NCBI GenBank assembly: GCA_023375785.1
Contig: SZWC01003884.1
Coordinates: 14,527-48,653, forward strand
DNA: 34,127 bases
Reading direction: 5' to 3'
Source: Penium margaritaceum
Taxonomy: Eukaryota > Streptophyta > Zygnematophyceae > Desmidiales > Peniaceae
Shown here: one piece after another, positions 1 through 9,454 of the stretch
How the letters are laid out: each line of letters opens with the position of its first letter
Position numbering within the stretch: position 1 is the first letter of the stretch
Notes under the pieces: model-generated
Seen by the model: only the letters and a program-made list of their open reading frames with translations
The model's database searches: none
What the model was told of the DNA's origin: nothing
Translations under genes and position numbers: made by a program

Positions 1-110
1 GCTGCTGTTGATGTGGTTGCTGCTTCTGCTGCTGCTGCTGCGACCGCCGCCCCTGCTGCCACCGCCGCCTCCGCTGCTGCTGCTGCCACTGCTACTGAAG
101 CTGTTCTCAA
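1..110. repeat. CTG/GCC trinucleotide-rich low-complexity tract
   Basis: An imperfect run of GCTGCT, GCCGCC and related triplets. It is compositionally similar to the reverse complement of the AGC-rich leaders of the copia elements further right, but it does not align with them. Confidence 0.6.
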
Positions 111-621
111 CACAGCACCTCCGCACAAATGGTGTTTCCGCCACCGCTGCACACCCCACAGCACAAGCCGCCCCCCCCCCACACCTCCATCCAGCCTCCA
201 CCCAGCCTCAGCTGCCACACACCTCTCCTCAGCTGTTGTCTCAAGCTGTGGAGACAGCCGAAGAACTCAAGGCCTCTGCCGCCTGTGGAGCAACGCCCTG
301 TACACATTGCCCGCCGGCAGCGGCGGAGGTACATGTTGCCCCACTGGGACAGTGCCTACACACTGTCCCCACCGTCCCCACCGACTCTCCATGACTGCTT
401 CCATAACAAAGTGCTCTGGCCACAATGCTCACACATTCCACAGACGTTTTGCAAAACGTATGTGGAAAGTGTCTACCAGAGGCGCCACCCCACCGCTGCC
501 GATCTCATGCCGATTGGCTACCTGCTCCGCTCTGCGCCGCCACCAACCAGTGGTCCGACTCCATGCTCGCTTCATTTGCAAAATGCTCAGTGCGCGGTAA
601 AAGTCTTGCCGTGCACAGTTA

Positions 622-1206
<585 letters not shown>

Positions 1207-1292
1207 CTACCCGTGCCCTGCTTTCCCACCTGCCGTCTGCTTGTTGGCCTGAGCTCTTGATGTTGGTGCCACGTTAACTGTTTCAGGTGTGG

Positions 1293-1315
1293 CCTGGGCA
1301 GGCAGAAAAATATCA
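1293..1315 (-). other. Candidate 3' splice acceptor of a 5'-UTR intron of SnRK1
   Basis: On the minus strand this reads as a pyrimidine-rich stretch, ATTTTTCTGCCTGCCCAG, followed by G. The implied exon would start at 1293, about 140 nt upstream of the start codon. UTR introns are common in plant kinase genes, but no matching donor could be fixed here, so this is only a candidate. Confidence 0.22.
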
Positions 1316-1811
1316 GTCTGTGGGCAGCTGCTGGTCTGCACTGCTCAGGTGCGTTACATGCCTTGAAGCCAGTTACTGCCGCTGAGAATGCCCGTGGACG
1401 CGAGCCCCCTGGATTTTGTCCTTTTTCGTGGACGAACAGCCCCAACGGAATCTACTGAGAACTCTTGAGAAACGACGACTGCGGGATGCCAAGGATTCGC
1501 GAGGCTTCCAGAAGGGTCCGAAACATCGTCCTCAGTTCGGCCTGAGCGTCGTCCTCGCCTCGGCCTAGACGCCGTCCAACCCCCTGAATGCGCAACGCGG
1601 CCAGAACCAGCCGCCCGTGGTCGGCGGCAACAGACTGTGCCGCGTCGGTATGAGTGGAGGCTGCCGCAAAACCTAGACGTGCAACGCTGCCACTACTGAT
1701 CTGCTTGTCAATGCGCTTTGTTCCGAACGCCTCGGCAATGCAGCAAGTTCCAAACAGGTTCCGACGAGTTCCCGGGTGCTGCAGGGAGACAAGGTGCAGC
1801 GAAGACAACGG

Positions 1812-1925
1812 TCCCACGCCTCTTCGCCCCTAACTCCCTAGCCCCTGTCCCAACTTGCCCCTCTGCCCTTATGACCCTGTGCCCCTGTGCCTCTTCGCCC
1901 CCACGCCCCTGTGCCTCTGTGCCCT
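1812..1925. repeat. C-rich imperfect short tandem repeat
   Basis: Variants of GCCCCTGTGCCTCTTCGCC recur several times with irregular spacing, giving a pyrimidine-rich minisatellite-like patch upstream of the kinase gene. Confidence 0.6.
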
Positions 1926-3481
1926 AGGGATGCTTAGGAGTGCCTTCTTCCTGACGACGTGGAAGGCGCAACTTCCCGCCAGAACTCGCGGAGAAAGGCG
2001 GAGGATGCCCCATGCCTCGTCTCCATCCCTGGCGGTCCCATTTGTTTTCGAGCCAAGACCATCTGCTTCTTGAGGGAGGAGAAGAATCGACGAAGGCTGG
2101 TCGTAAGGATGGATGAAGGACGGACGGTCTTGAGCCAAGCCAGACCAATTCGCTATCTGGTCAGAAAGTCGCCCTGCATCGAAGGGGAAATGTGGGGCAC
2201 TCGGCTGTGGCTCGCTTCCATCGCCTGAGGCGATGGCGACGGTCCTTGTCCTCCTGCCCTCCTCGTCCTCCGTTGTTTGCGGACTAATGTAATGTCGAAG
2301 TCCGTAGTGGGACGGCACAGGCCGGGCCCTTGCGAGCACGCAGCGGTGCACATCGCCTAGCGGCGAGCAGCCCTGTCGACGGAGCTCGGCCTGTCAAGCT
2401 TTTGCGGCATCGACTTGGTGCAAGATGCTCTTTGGCCTTGGCACGAACAGTCATGATGGGCATGCTTCTGGAGAATCTGCACGCCTGCCGTTCCGTTGGC
2501 TCTGAGCGACGAGTCTCATCGTGCCCCTGCCTCTCTTCCTCGCTCGCCCAAGCTTACCCCACTCACCCCTTCATCCCCATCTCTCCCTCCCTCAGGGAGC
2601 AAGCACTAGCGGATCGGATGAACGTGAGCGTGAGGCAGGGTCGTGAAAGTGAGATTTGGCATCTACCTAAATATGAAAGGTGAAATATTGAAGTATTGAT
2701 TAGTCTAGTTTGCGGAGCGAAAGAGAGGGGCGTGACGACTTATGGGAGCTCCATGATCCGAGAGCGAGGATTTTGTCACTGGTCATTGGCAATCACAGTC
2801 CACAATTTTGTACAGGATAGAAAAACAAAACCACCGATTTGTACGAGAAAGCTAGCCTTGACTCCATTGCGATCTCTTTGTCCGCATTGTGCACTAAACC
2901 GATCCATGATTTTCGGCACTTCGAGAGGCTGCGAACGTCCGAAAGGGACTGCAGCATCTGTCCTCGCCGTCCGCCGAAAGTGAGGCTGTCCTCGTTTTCC
3001 GCAGTTCGTCTCCAGCCAACGAAGTCACAAGAACAACATAAACTAAAATGTAAACGAGCATCACAACGAAACTAAGGCATTTTCAAGTCCGCTAAGACGT
3101 AACCATGCAAGCTCCTTTCTATCTCTATTCAACGAACTGAACTACTAATTCTTAAACTGAGTTACAGGTACAAGTTTCACGAACAAAAAAATGGCAAACA
3201 AATTTGAGAACGGACGGCGGCGGACCAAAGTCTGAGGTGGCGGCGTGCTCCCTACCGAACAGCAATTCCACAGTTCCTGGAACCCGATGAGCTGGAAGAC
3301 GCCCATGCTGATGCACGCGCGTGGCCTACCCACGCAAGAGGGCATGCCATTCGCGGACATCTAGGCAGAGACAACGAAAAACAAATTGTTTTCAGCGGTG
3401 ATGCCTGAACGGGCTCACAAAATGAGTTTCTTTCTGGATACGGCAAAAATGCCGACTCCCCCCTGTTTTGTTACCCATGAC

Positions 3482-3585
3482 CCTCATATACCCCTCTGTC
3501 GGAACAAGAAACCCCATATACCCCTTTGTCGGAACAATAAGCCCCATTCGCCCATGTCCGGCAAAAATAAGCCCCATCCGCCCCG
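3482..3585 (-). repeat. 30-bp tandem repeat array, left copy (minus orientation)
   Basis: Three full units at 3482-3511, 3512-3541 and 3542-3571 plus a partial fourth, with an exact 30-bp period. Read on the minus strand the unit resembles CTTATTGTTCCGACAAAGGG followed by a G/T-rich tail, and one frame gives about MGLIVPTKGYM per unit. The same unit occurs in opposite orientation at 4993-5103. The frame stays open on both sides for over 100 codons (3392-3799), but a poly-G tract lies inside it, so a protein is not claimed. Confidence 0.85.
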
Positions 3586-3660
3586 CAGGTTTCACCATGC
3601 TTAAACAACGACGCATGTCGCTGGTTACGCATGGCGAAAGCCGGCTTGCCTGGGAGAATG

Positions 3661-3695
3661 CGGCCCTCCATCGCGGCCGTTGCGATGGAGGGCCG
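3661..3695. repeat. Perfect 14-bp inverted repeat
   Basis: Arm CGGCCCTCCATCGC (3661-3674) is matched by its exact reverse complement at 3682-3695 across a 7-nt loop. It shares sequence with the larger foldback at 3685-3825, so the GGCCCTCCAT motif occurs three times here. Confidence 0.85.
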
Positions 3696-3825
3696 CGATA
3701 GTTTCGAGGGGTGCGGGGTGGGGGGGGCGGGGGGGAGATTGCCCGCCGACGTCCGTCGGTCGGCACTTCGTCAACCCCCCCCCCCCCCCCCCCCCGCACC
3801 CCTCGAAACTATCGCGGCCCTCCAT
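3685..3825. repeat. Foldback: 34-bp perfect inverted repeat around G and C tracts
   Basis: The left arm (3685-3718) and right arm (3792-3825) are exact reverse complements over 34 bp. The 73-nt centre holds G-rich runs and ends in 21 consecutive C (3775-3795). Such DNA can extrude a hairpin and is prone to rearrangement and to assembly error. Confidence 0.9.
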
Positions 3826-3869
3826 TGTGAGGGCCTCGATCTGCGGGTAGGCGGGTTGACAGGGGCGTT

Positions 3870-3872
<3 letters not shown>

Positions 3873-3902
<30 letters not shown>
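3873..3902 (+). repeat. Homopolymer run of 30 G
   Basis: Thirty consecutive G on the plus strand, close to the 21-C run. Runs this long are unstable, and the printed length may not be exact. G-quadruplex formation is possible. Confidence 0.9.
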
Positions 3903-3903
<1 letters not shown>

Positions 3904-4092
3904 GGGACTTCGCCAGGGATTCCGTCGGAAGTGCGTCTGTAGGAATCCCCCCTCCATGAATGGGGAGTCGAAAATCCATGTTTTCTTTATTTTACATTTT
4001 TCTCAACTTCATACCCGCATTTGATGTACAAACCATTGAAAAACCCACCGCCTAATTACACCCAGGGTTTAAGGGTTTATATTTGCCCGGGC
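3903..4092. other. Spacer with short inverted repeat, no gene seen
   Basis: GGGATTCC near 3916 is matched by GGAATCCC near 3943. AT-rich sequence follows, with two GGGTTTA-like words near 4066-4080 that are too few to be a telomeric array. Confidence 0.4.
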
Positions 4093-4126
4093 ACCTGCTG
4101 GGCCCCGCGGCAGCGGGGCCCAGCAG
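4093..4126. repeat. Palindrome (16-bp arms) interrupted by the solo LTR
   Basis: The left arm is ACCTGCTGGGCCCCGC (4093-4108), the loop is GGCA, and the right arm covers 4113-4126. The last two right-arm bases (GT) are at 4773-4774, beyond the solo LTR and its duplicated AGCAG. Removing the LTR and one AGCAG restores a perfect 16-bp-arm hairpin, so the LTR element inserted within the right arm. Confidence 0.85.
4122..4126. repeat. Target-site duplication AGCAG, left side of solo LTR
   Basis: Identical to 4768-4772 on the other side of the LTR. Confidence 0.9.
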
Positions 4127-4767
4127 TGTTGTCCTTTGTGCCGTTCCTCTACAGTTTATTGTGACCACTCGGCCGTGTCCATACTCGTGCAGATCCCTGA
4201 GGCAGGCGGCCCTGGTGACACCGGCGCGACGATAGACGGCGGACTACCACCTTGGAGCTGACCGACCATTGTTCCAGAGCCCCAGATGCCACCGAGACTC
4301 TTTGTTGTGTTTTCTACGTCTTGCAGGCGTCTTTTAGCGGACTGGCCATGAGGCATATTTGCATGTTTTTACATTGTATGGCCTCTGTCTATCAATGAAT
4401 GCATGGATGTGACCAATCGTAGCGTCCGTCTTTTGATTTTGCACGTCTAGGTTCAGACGGCGTAGCATTCGGACATGTGTACGCAGAGTTACGGCCAAAA
4501 CAGTTGTTTTGGGCCGGTTTTAGGACAGCTTTTGGACTGCAGCGTGCGACACCCGCCGTGCGCCGCGGCAGGTACTTATGCCATGGACCTGTCATTTGTC
4601 ATTTCTCTCTGCATATGCTATATTGAAGCATTCTGACACTGTGCCTTGTGTCTCCTAGCCAAACCCTTGCCGTTTTGTGTACGACCTGTGACTATCGTCA
4701 CCGTCTGATCAGGCACTGACGCCTGGTCACCGACTGTGTTGCTAGGAAGCTTCTACGCACTTTCTGA
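4127..4767 (+). mobile_element. Solo LTR of the same Ty1/copia family
   Basis: 641 bp starting TGTTGTCC and ending TTTCTGA. It aligns along its whole length with the LTRs at 5844, 12930, 14651 and 21752, sharing for example GACCACTCGGCCGTGTCCAT, CGTCTAGGTTCAGACGGCGT and the terminal GTTGCTAGGAAGCTTC. No primer site or internal region follows. It is flanked by AGCAG on both sides, so it is the product of LTR-LTR recombination that removed the body of a once complete element. The terminal CA has become GA. Confidence 0.93.
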
Positions 4768-4772
4768 AGCAG
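4768..4772. repeat. Target-site duplication AGCAG, right side of solo LTR
   Basis: Identical to 4122-4126. Confidence 0.9.
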
Positions 4773-4992
4773 GTCCCCCTTTAACTCATGGGGAGTCTCG
4801 GACCCCCCAAGCAAACTTCTTACAAACCACTTACAAAAGATCACCAACCCTTTTATTAACGAGTTTTTGATTATTGGGTCAAAAAATGTGACGTCCGCAA
4901 GTCGACGCCGCATCCATGCAACATTCATATGCTCTGTTTTGACAAACGAGAGGGGTATATTGTTCATTTTTTACGACTGCAAAGTTGCGTCC
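4773..4992. other. Spacer, no gene seen
   Basis: Mixed-composition sequence between the solo LTR and the right repeat array. No motif or long reading frame stands out. Confidence 0.4.
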
Positions 4993-5103
4993 ATGTCGAA
5001 GGGGCGGATCAGGCTTATTGTTCCGACGGAGGGGCAGATGGGGCTTATTGTTCCGAGCGAGGTGGGGATCAGGCTTACTGTCCCGAACGATGGGTACATG
5101 GAT
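4993..5103 (+). repeat. 30-bp tandem repeat array, right copy (plus orientation)
   Basis: A partial unit (4993-5013) is followed by full units at 5014-5043, 5044-5073 and 5074-5103, with an exact 30-bp period. The unit begins CTTATTGTTCCGA and is the reverse complement of the unit at 3482-3585. One frame reads about GLIVPTEGQM per unit and stays open from 4867 to 5139. Sequence just outside both arrays also shows weak similarity (an AAAGAAA...TC...ATTTTGT stretch), suggesting that the repeated block is longer than the array. Confidence 0.85.
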
Positions 5104-5175
5104 ATTCCATCCTTTTGGATAACAAAGAAATTCTCTTGAATTTTGTTCTTAAGCCTCATATGAGAGCAGGCCTGC

Positions 5176-5180
5176 AAGAA
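5176..5180. repeat. Target-site duplication AAGAA, left side of Ty3/gypsy element
   Basis: Matches 25967-25971 immediately after the 3' LTR. The word is A-rich, so on its own it is weaker evidence than the other three duplications. Confidence 0.75.
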
Positions 5181-5770
5181 TGCTACCTACGAGACGCCCC
5201 CAATGTCCCTAACATTTCCAATTGGGCATTTCTTACATTTAAAAATAGCAAATCGTGCAATGAGACCTCCATTTTCACTCGGATGGTTGAGGGAAATTTA
5301 TTCAACTGCCCTCACTCCCCGACGGTCCTTTTTTGCACTATTGACAACTTCAACCACTTTTGAGAAATTTCAAAAGAATTTTCAAAAGAATTTCCAAGAA
5401 CTTTCCATTAAATTATTGATGCATTTAGAAACATCAAGATGTACAAGGATGCATCTCGCATCTTCGCCGTCCATCGTTGAAGCCCCCTGATTCCTCGAAG
5501 AAGCGTCTTGATCCGACCATTCGACAAAAATCCACACGTGTTGCTCAAAAGTCCACTCCACGACCCTTACTACATCTAATTTTGAAATCAACACTTGTGT
5601 ATATGTTTTCGATCTTTTCCATAATTGTCATCGAAGTACACTTGCCCTCGATCATAAATGGCTCAAGTTTCCCGAATTCTCACACCATGTTCTACCTAAA
5701 AAATTCTAGTTGTTCACCATCTGCACTCCGTTCCACATAACACTTTGCATTTCAGTACAATAGTGCTAAA
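5181..5770 (+). repeat. 5' LTR of the Ty3/gypsy element
   Basis: Starts TGCTACCTAC and aligns with 25363-25966. Shared blocks include TTTTCACTCGGATGGTTGAG (one mismatch), ATTCCTCG, CAACACTTGTGTATATGTTT (near) and TTCACCATCTGC. The end is set at AATAGTGCTAAA by alignment to AATAGCTTACA of the 3' LTR; the terminal CA appears to have become AA. The end could be off by a few bases. Confidence 0.82.
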
Positions 5771-5771
5771 G

Positions 5772-5783
5772 AGGTATCTGACT
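5772..5783 (+). promoter_or_regulatory. Degenerate primer-binding site of the gypsy element
   Basis: AGGTATCTGACT lies one base after the inferred LTR end and keeps GGTATC and GA of the plant initiator-Met-tRNA primer site TGGTATCAGAGC. Four of twelve positions differ, so this is tentative. Confidence 0.35.
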
Positions 5784-5838
5784 ACTTTACTTGCCCAGAG
5801 ATCTACCTTGCAGAAGTCGTGGGCGCATCTCGCATGTC

Positions 5839-5843
5839 AAGAC
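5839..5843. repeat. Target-site duplication AAGAC, left side of copia element 1
   Basis: Identical to 13566-13570. Confidence 0.92.
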
Positions 5844-6478
5844 TGTTGTTATTTGTGACGTTCTTGTACAGTCTACTGTGACCACTCGGCCGTGTCCATA
5901 CTCGTGCAGATCCGTGAGGCGGGCCCTTGTGACGTCGGAGGGACGACGGGCGGCGGACTGCCAGCTTGGAGATGGCCGACTACCGTTCCAAAGCCCCGGA
6001 CACTGTTGGGACTCCATGCTGTTTTTCTGCAGCCTGCATGAGTCTTTTCGGCGGACTGGCCATGAGCCCTGTTTGCATGGTTTTGCATTGCGCGTCCACC
6101 GTCTGATGATGGATGCATGCATGTGACCAGTCGTAGCGTCCGTCTTGTGATCCTGCACGTCTAGGTTCAGACGGCGTAGCATTCTGACATGTGTGCGCAG
6201 AGTTATGGCCAAACAGTGGTTGTGGGCGGGTTCTAGGAAAGCTCTTGGACCGCCGCGTGCGACACCCGCTGTGCGCTACGACAGGAATTTAGGCCATGGA
6301 CCTGTCATTTGTTAACTCTCTCTGCAAATGCTATTCAAGCATTCAGACACTTTGCCTTGTGTCCCCTAGCCAAACTCTTACCGTTGCGTGCACGACTTGA
6401 GATTGTCGTCACCGTATGATCAGGCACTGACGCCTGGTCAACGGGAGTGTTGCTAGGAAGCTTCCTTGAATCTTCTCA
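5844..6478 (+). repeat. 5' LTR of copia element 1
   Basis: Starts TGTTGTTATTTGTGACG and ends CTTCTCA, directly before the primer site. Near the 3' end, 6417-6440 can fold as TGATCAGGC-ACTGAC-GCCTGGTCA, and CGTCTAGGTTCAGACG forms a second small hairpin. Both are kept in the other LTRs of the family with minor changes. Confidence 0.95.
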
Positions 6479-6490
6479 TGGTATCGGAGC
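6479..6490 (+). promoter_or_regulatory. Primer-binding site, initiator Met-tRNA type
   Basis: TGGTATCGGAGC abuts the LTR. It differs at one base from the plant copia consensus TGGTATCAGAGC, which pairs with the 3' end of initiator Met-tRNA to prime minus-strand DNA synthesis. Confidence 0.92.
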
Positions 6491-6521
6491 AGTGAGACAG
6501 TTCTCACTGAATTGCACAGCA

Positions 6522-7030
6522 GAGACGCAGCAGAGCAGCAGCGGTGAGAGTCACCGATGCAGCAGATCCACAAGGGCCTGTGGAAGACAGCCGGTCACCG
6601 TTGATGCAGCCCCCTTCCATCACGTGAGACCGTAGCAGCGGTGTTGCCACCGTGCCAGCAGGAGCATAGCAGCAGAGTAGCAGTAATAGCAGCAGCGGCA
6701 GCAGTAGCGCCGTAGCAGTAGCTACAGCAACGCGTTGCGATTGCAGTGAGTGCAGCAGCAGAGCAGCACTAGCGGTAGCAACAGTAGCACAGTAGCAGAA
6801 GCGGCAGCCGCGGCAGTAGCAGCAAAGCAGTAGTAGCTGCAACAACAGCAGTGCAACAGTAGCAGTAGCAGCAGCGCGCGGCGGCGGCAGCGAGCAACAG
6901 CTGCAGCGCACAGCACCAGCAGTGGCATTGCACAACCCTACTGCCATTGCTACGCACGCAGCCACGTAGTTGCTACTGCAGTTGACAACACTGCTGCAGC
7001 AGCAGCTGAGCGAAAGCTGCTGTGCAGCCT
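6522..7030 (+). repeat. AGC/AGT-rich low-complexity leader tract, copia element 1
   Basis: About 500 nt dominated by AGC, AGT and GTAGCA words on the plus strand, untranslatable in that sense because TAG recurs. It lies between primer site and gag. The flanks align with copia element 2, but the interior differs in sequence and length while keeping the same composition. Confidence 0.85.
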
Positions 7031-7122
7031 CCGCGGAGCTCTCGCGTAGCCGCCGTGGAGCGGTTGCACGCTCACGGAGAACCACGAGAGAAGAAAAAAA
7101 AAGAAAGGACGGAGGGAATCGA

Positions 7123-7195
7123 GCTGACGTTAGCATTTTTGCTTGCTGACATCATCAGGTCATGCTGACGTCAGCAACCACCTGCTGACGTCAGC
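7123..7195 (+). promoter_or_regulatory. Cluster of four TGACGTCA-like boxes before gag, copia element 1
   Basis: GCTGACGTTAGC at 7123-7134, TGACATCA at 7147-7154, and two perfect palindromes GCTGACGTCAGC at 7164-7175 and 7184-7195. TGACGTCA is the core bound by bZIP factors (C-box/CRE; TGACG is the TGA-factor half site). The same four-box cluster is present at the same place in copia element 2. A regulatory role is inferred; an RNA hairpin role is also possible because each box is self-complementary. Confidence 0.6.
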
Positions 7196-7317
7196 ACCAT
7201 ACTTAGCCAAAATTTTGGCCTGATAGTAAAAAATTGTCAACGTCTCAAATTCTCAAGAAACGCTGACGCTTTTGCAACCTGACAAACCTGACCTGTCAAT
7301 CCATATTGAGAGGCGAC

Positions 7318-8715
7318 ATGAACTCGTCAGACAAAAAGGGAAATGCGACAGATGATCCCTTCTCCTTTTCTAGGGTCTTGAGCCCACGCTCGCAGGCCAT
7401 TGAGGACCTGCGGAGCCAGCAGGTCGAGATGCGTCGCCTACAGCGGGAGTAGACTGATGCCATCCGTACGCTGCATGAGCTTCTGCGTGGCCAGTGCATA
7501 GTCCCAAGCAGGTTTCTGAGGGGGCTGCCAGTGTCGCGGTCTCTACACAGCAGTTTGCTCAGGCACCTGTTACAGGTGCTTGACCTGACCCACCACCTTT
7601 CGACCTCCTGGATGATGAGCCATTCATGCCAGGCATGACAGACGACTCCCCGGATCATGAGATTCGAGTTCTTCAGGAGCGCCTCCGTCAGCTGCAGACG
7701 GACACCAGATCTCCTCGGATTCCTACGGTTTGATCGTCACCCGACTATCCCGGTGACTATCCCCCTCCAAGAGTCTTCCCCGTCCCTCGTCCCCCTCGGC
7801 CTGCGGTTGCTCTCCCCACAGAGCGGCAACCCAAGGACTTTGAGATACCATCCCCACGATACATCACTGAGGACGTCTTCGACTGCTGGGACATCCTCTT
7901 TCAGGTTTGGGCTACTTCAGAGGGTGTGTGGCCCTACTACCACATCCCGTACCAGCCTACAGACCCAGCACAGGTACTGACAGTAGCTAAAGCGATGCAC
8001 CGACTCTTGTATGCCATGCCACGCAAGATCGTCAACGACTTCCGCCCCTTCCTTGGCGATCCCGGCACAGGCACCGGCGCCGATCCACGCGGAGGTTGGG
8101 ATCTGGCCTTATCCCCGCTGGCCATAGAGACGCACGCCACCCATTCGGCACACATGCGTGCCTTCCACTCTCTCCGTCAGGGGCCTGTAGAGCCTGCAAC
8201 CGATTACTGGCGATGCGTCATGTGCTTGTACATGCGCCTTGGGACATCCGGAGGCACACAACTGTGGGCGCCTCGTACGATGATGCTTGGAGTTTGCCTT
8301 GAGTATACTGTCATCTTTTCATGGTGCAGTGATGCTGTCCTCGAGCCCTTTTCAGCCACTCTGTAGCTTCTCCCTTGGGCGCATCAGCTCTTCCTGTAGG
8401 TGAGTTCAGCCTGCAAGGCAGCAATGGCTCATCTGGAGACTTCCCTTGCTGTAGCAGTCTTCGCATCACCACCATCATCCCTCCTGCAATCTCCTTCTTC
8501 ATCCTCCATCACGTCCTTGTCTTCCTCCTCCTCTTTGGCCCCGCCCACACCCACTCAGACACAGGGCGTTGTAGGAGCAGCTCAGGGGAAGAAGAAGAAG
8601 GGGAAGCGTAGATCAGGTCAAGCAACAGTCACAGCAGCAGTCGTCGTCCAGTGGTAGCAGTGGAAGTTCTGTTCACTGCTATAACTGTGGAGACGCCCAT
8701 CGCTACACTGAGTGC
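7318..8715 (+). pseudogene. gag of copia element 1 (broken)
   Basis: The first Met (7318) follows the TGACGTCA cluster and the translation begins MNSSDKKGN. A conserved coiled stretch with LRSQQVEMRRLQ follows, then a TAG at 7450-7452. The capsid-like part is readable at about 7627-8366, with WDILFQVWATSEG, LLYAMP and GGWDLAL matching the second copia copy, but in a shifted frame. A Ser-rich linker and the basic stretch GKKKKGKRR precede a zinc knuckle at 8677-8715 that reads C-YN-C-GDA-H-RYTE-C, one residue shorter than the usual CX2CX4HX4C. Gag packages element RNA in virus-like particles; this copy cannot make it intact. Confidence 0.82.
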
Positions 8716-9165
8716 CAGCAGCCGCTCAACTGCACACGGACTGCTCGTGGGCTCCAGGCTGCACACGCCCTCCGTTCCACATCCAGTACGTCATCCTCGC
8801 CATCCTTCGGACGCATGGCGGCCACGACTGCAGTTGTCTCCACCGGCGAGTAGCAGAGATCCGGACCCACGCGACCGCACCATTGTTGAGCTCCGACACC
8901 TTCTGGCGCTCCGCTTTCGGGGAGGTGCGAGTGTGTTGTCATCGTCGGGTGGTCCACAGACTGTCTGTCCGTTCTTTCCTGTGACTCGTGATGACGCGTG
9001 TGGGAGAGCACAGTCAGCATGTGATGATGATGGGCTTGACTGTACCGATTGGGTTCATGAGTCTCATCTTTGTGTCCAGCGTCGTTCCTCCCAACTGACG
9101 GCTCACTGTCCCTCTGATGCCGAGTGTTCCATTACCCGTTGTACAGTGACGTCCACCAGTCGTGA

Positions 9166-9454
9166 CTTTGGTGGCACTTGGATCATCGATTCTGGTGCCA
9201 CTCATCACATGACGTGTCGTCGTAGTGATTTTGTTGTTCTGCGTCCTGTCACGTCTGTCCGTTCTGTCTGTACAGGCTCTGGTCAGTCCTTGCAAGTCCA
9301 TGGTATTAGGGTTGTATGTTTTGACGGTCCGTCTGGTCCCTTGTACCTTTCTGACATGTTGGTTGTGCCTGATCTCGAGCTCAACCTGCTTTCTGTGCGT
9401 GCCTCCACACTGATGGGTCTCTTGTGGAGCATACCGCAGACTCAGCGACTGTGA
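9166..9454 (+). pseudogene. Aspartic protease region of copia element 1
   Basis: The translation includes TWIIDSGATHHMTC, the copia protease active site, with the catalytic Asp codon at 9188-9190, followed by GPLYLSDMLVVPDLELNLLS, the typical flap and second half of the domain. The enzyme cleaves the gag-pol polyprotein. Compared with element 2, one base is missing near 9420, which shifts the frame and ends it at 9454; the continuation is read from 9424 in another frame. The active site itself looks intact. Confidence 0.88.

Noticed and set aside
1869-2351. 160-codon minus-strand frame
   Set aside because: No domain or signal recognised; it overlaps other frames in GC-rich DNA where long chance frames are expected.
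3392-3942. Gly/Pro-rich frames on both strands
   Set aside because: They run through the G and C homopolymers and the foldback. Their length is due to those runs, although the 30-bp repeat part is reported separately.
4060-4085. Interstitial telomere-like words GGGTTTA
   Set aside because: Only two copies with an extra A between them; expected by chance.
5000-5200. CRISPR-like reading of the 30-bp arrays
   Set aside because: The units are directly adjacent with no spacers and are imperfect, and the DNA is eukaryotic.
6504-7136. 210-codon minus-strand Leu/Cys/Ala-rich frame, and the similar one at 15465-15942
   Set aside because: Both are the antisense of the AGC/AGT-rich copia leader, where antisense stops are rare by composition.
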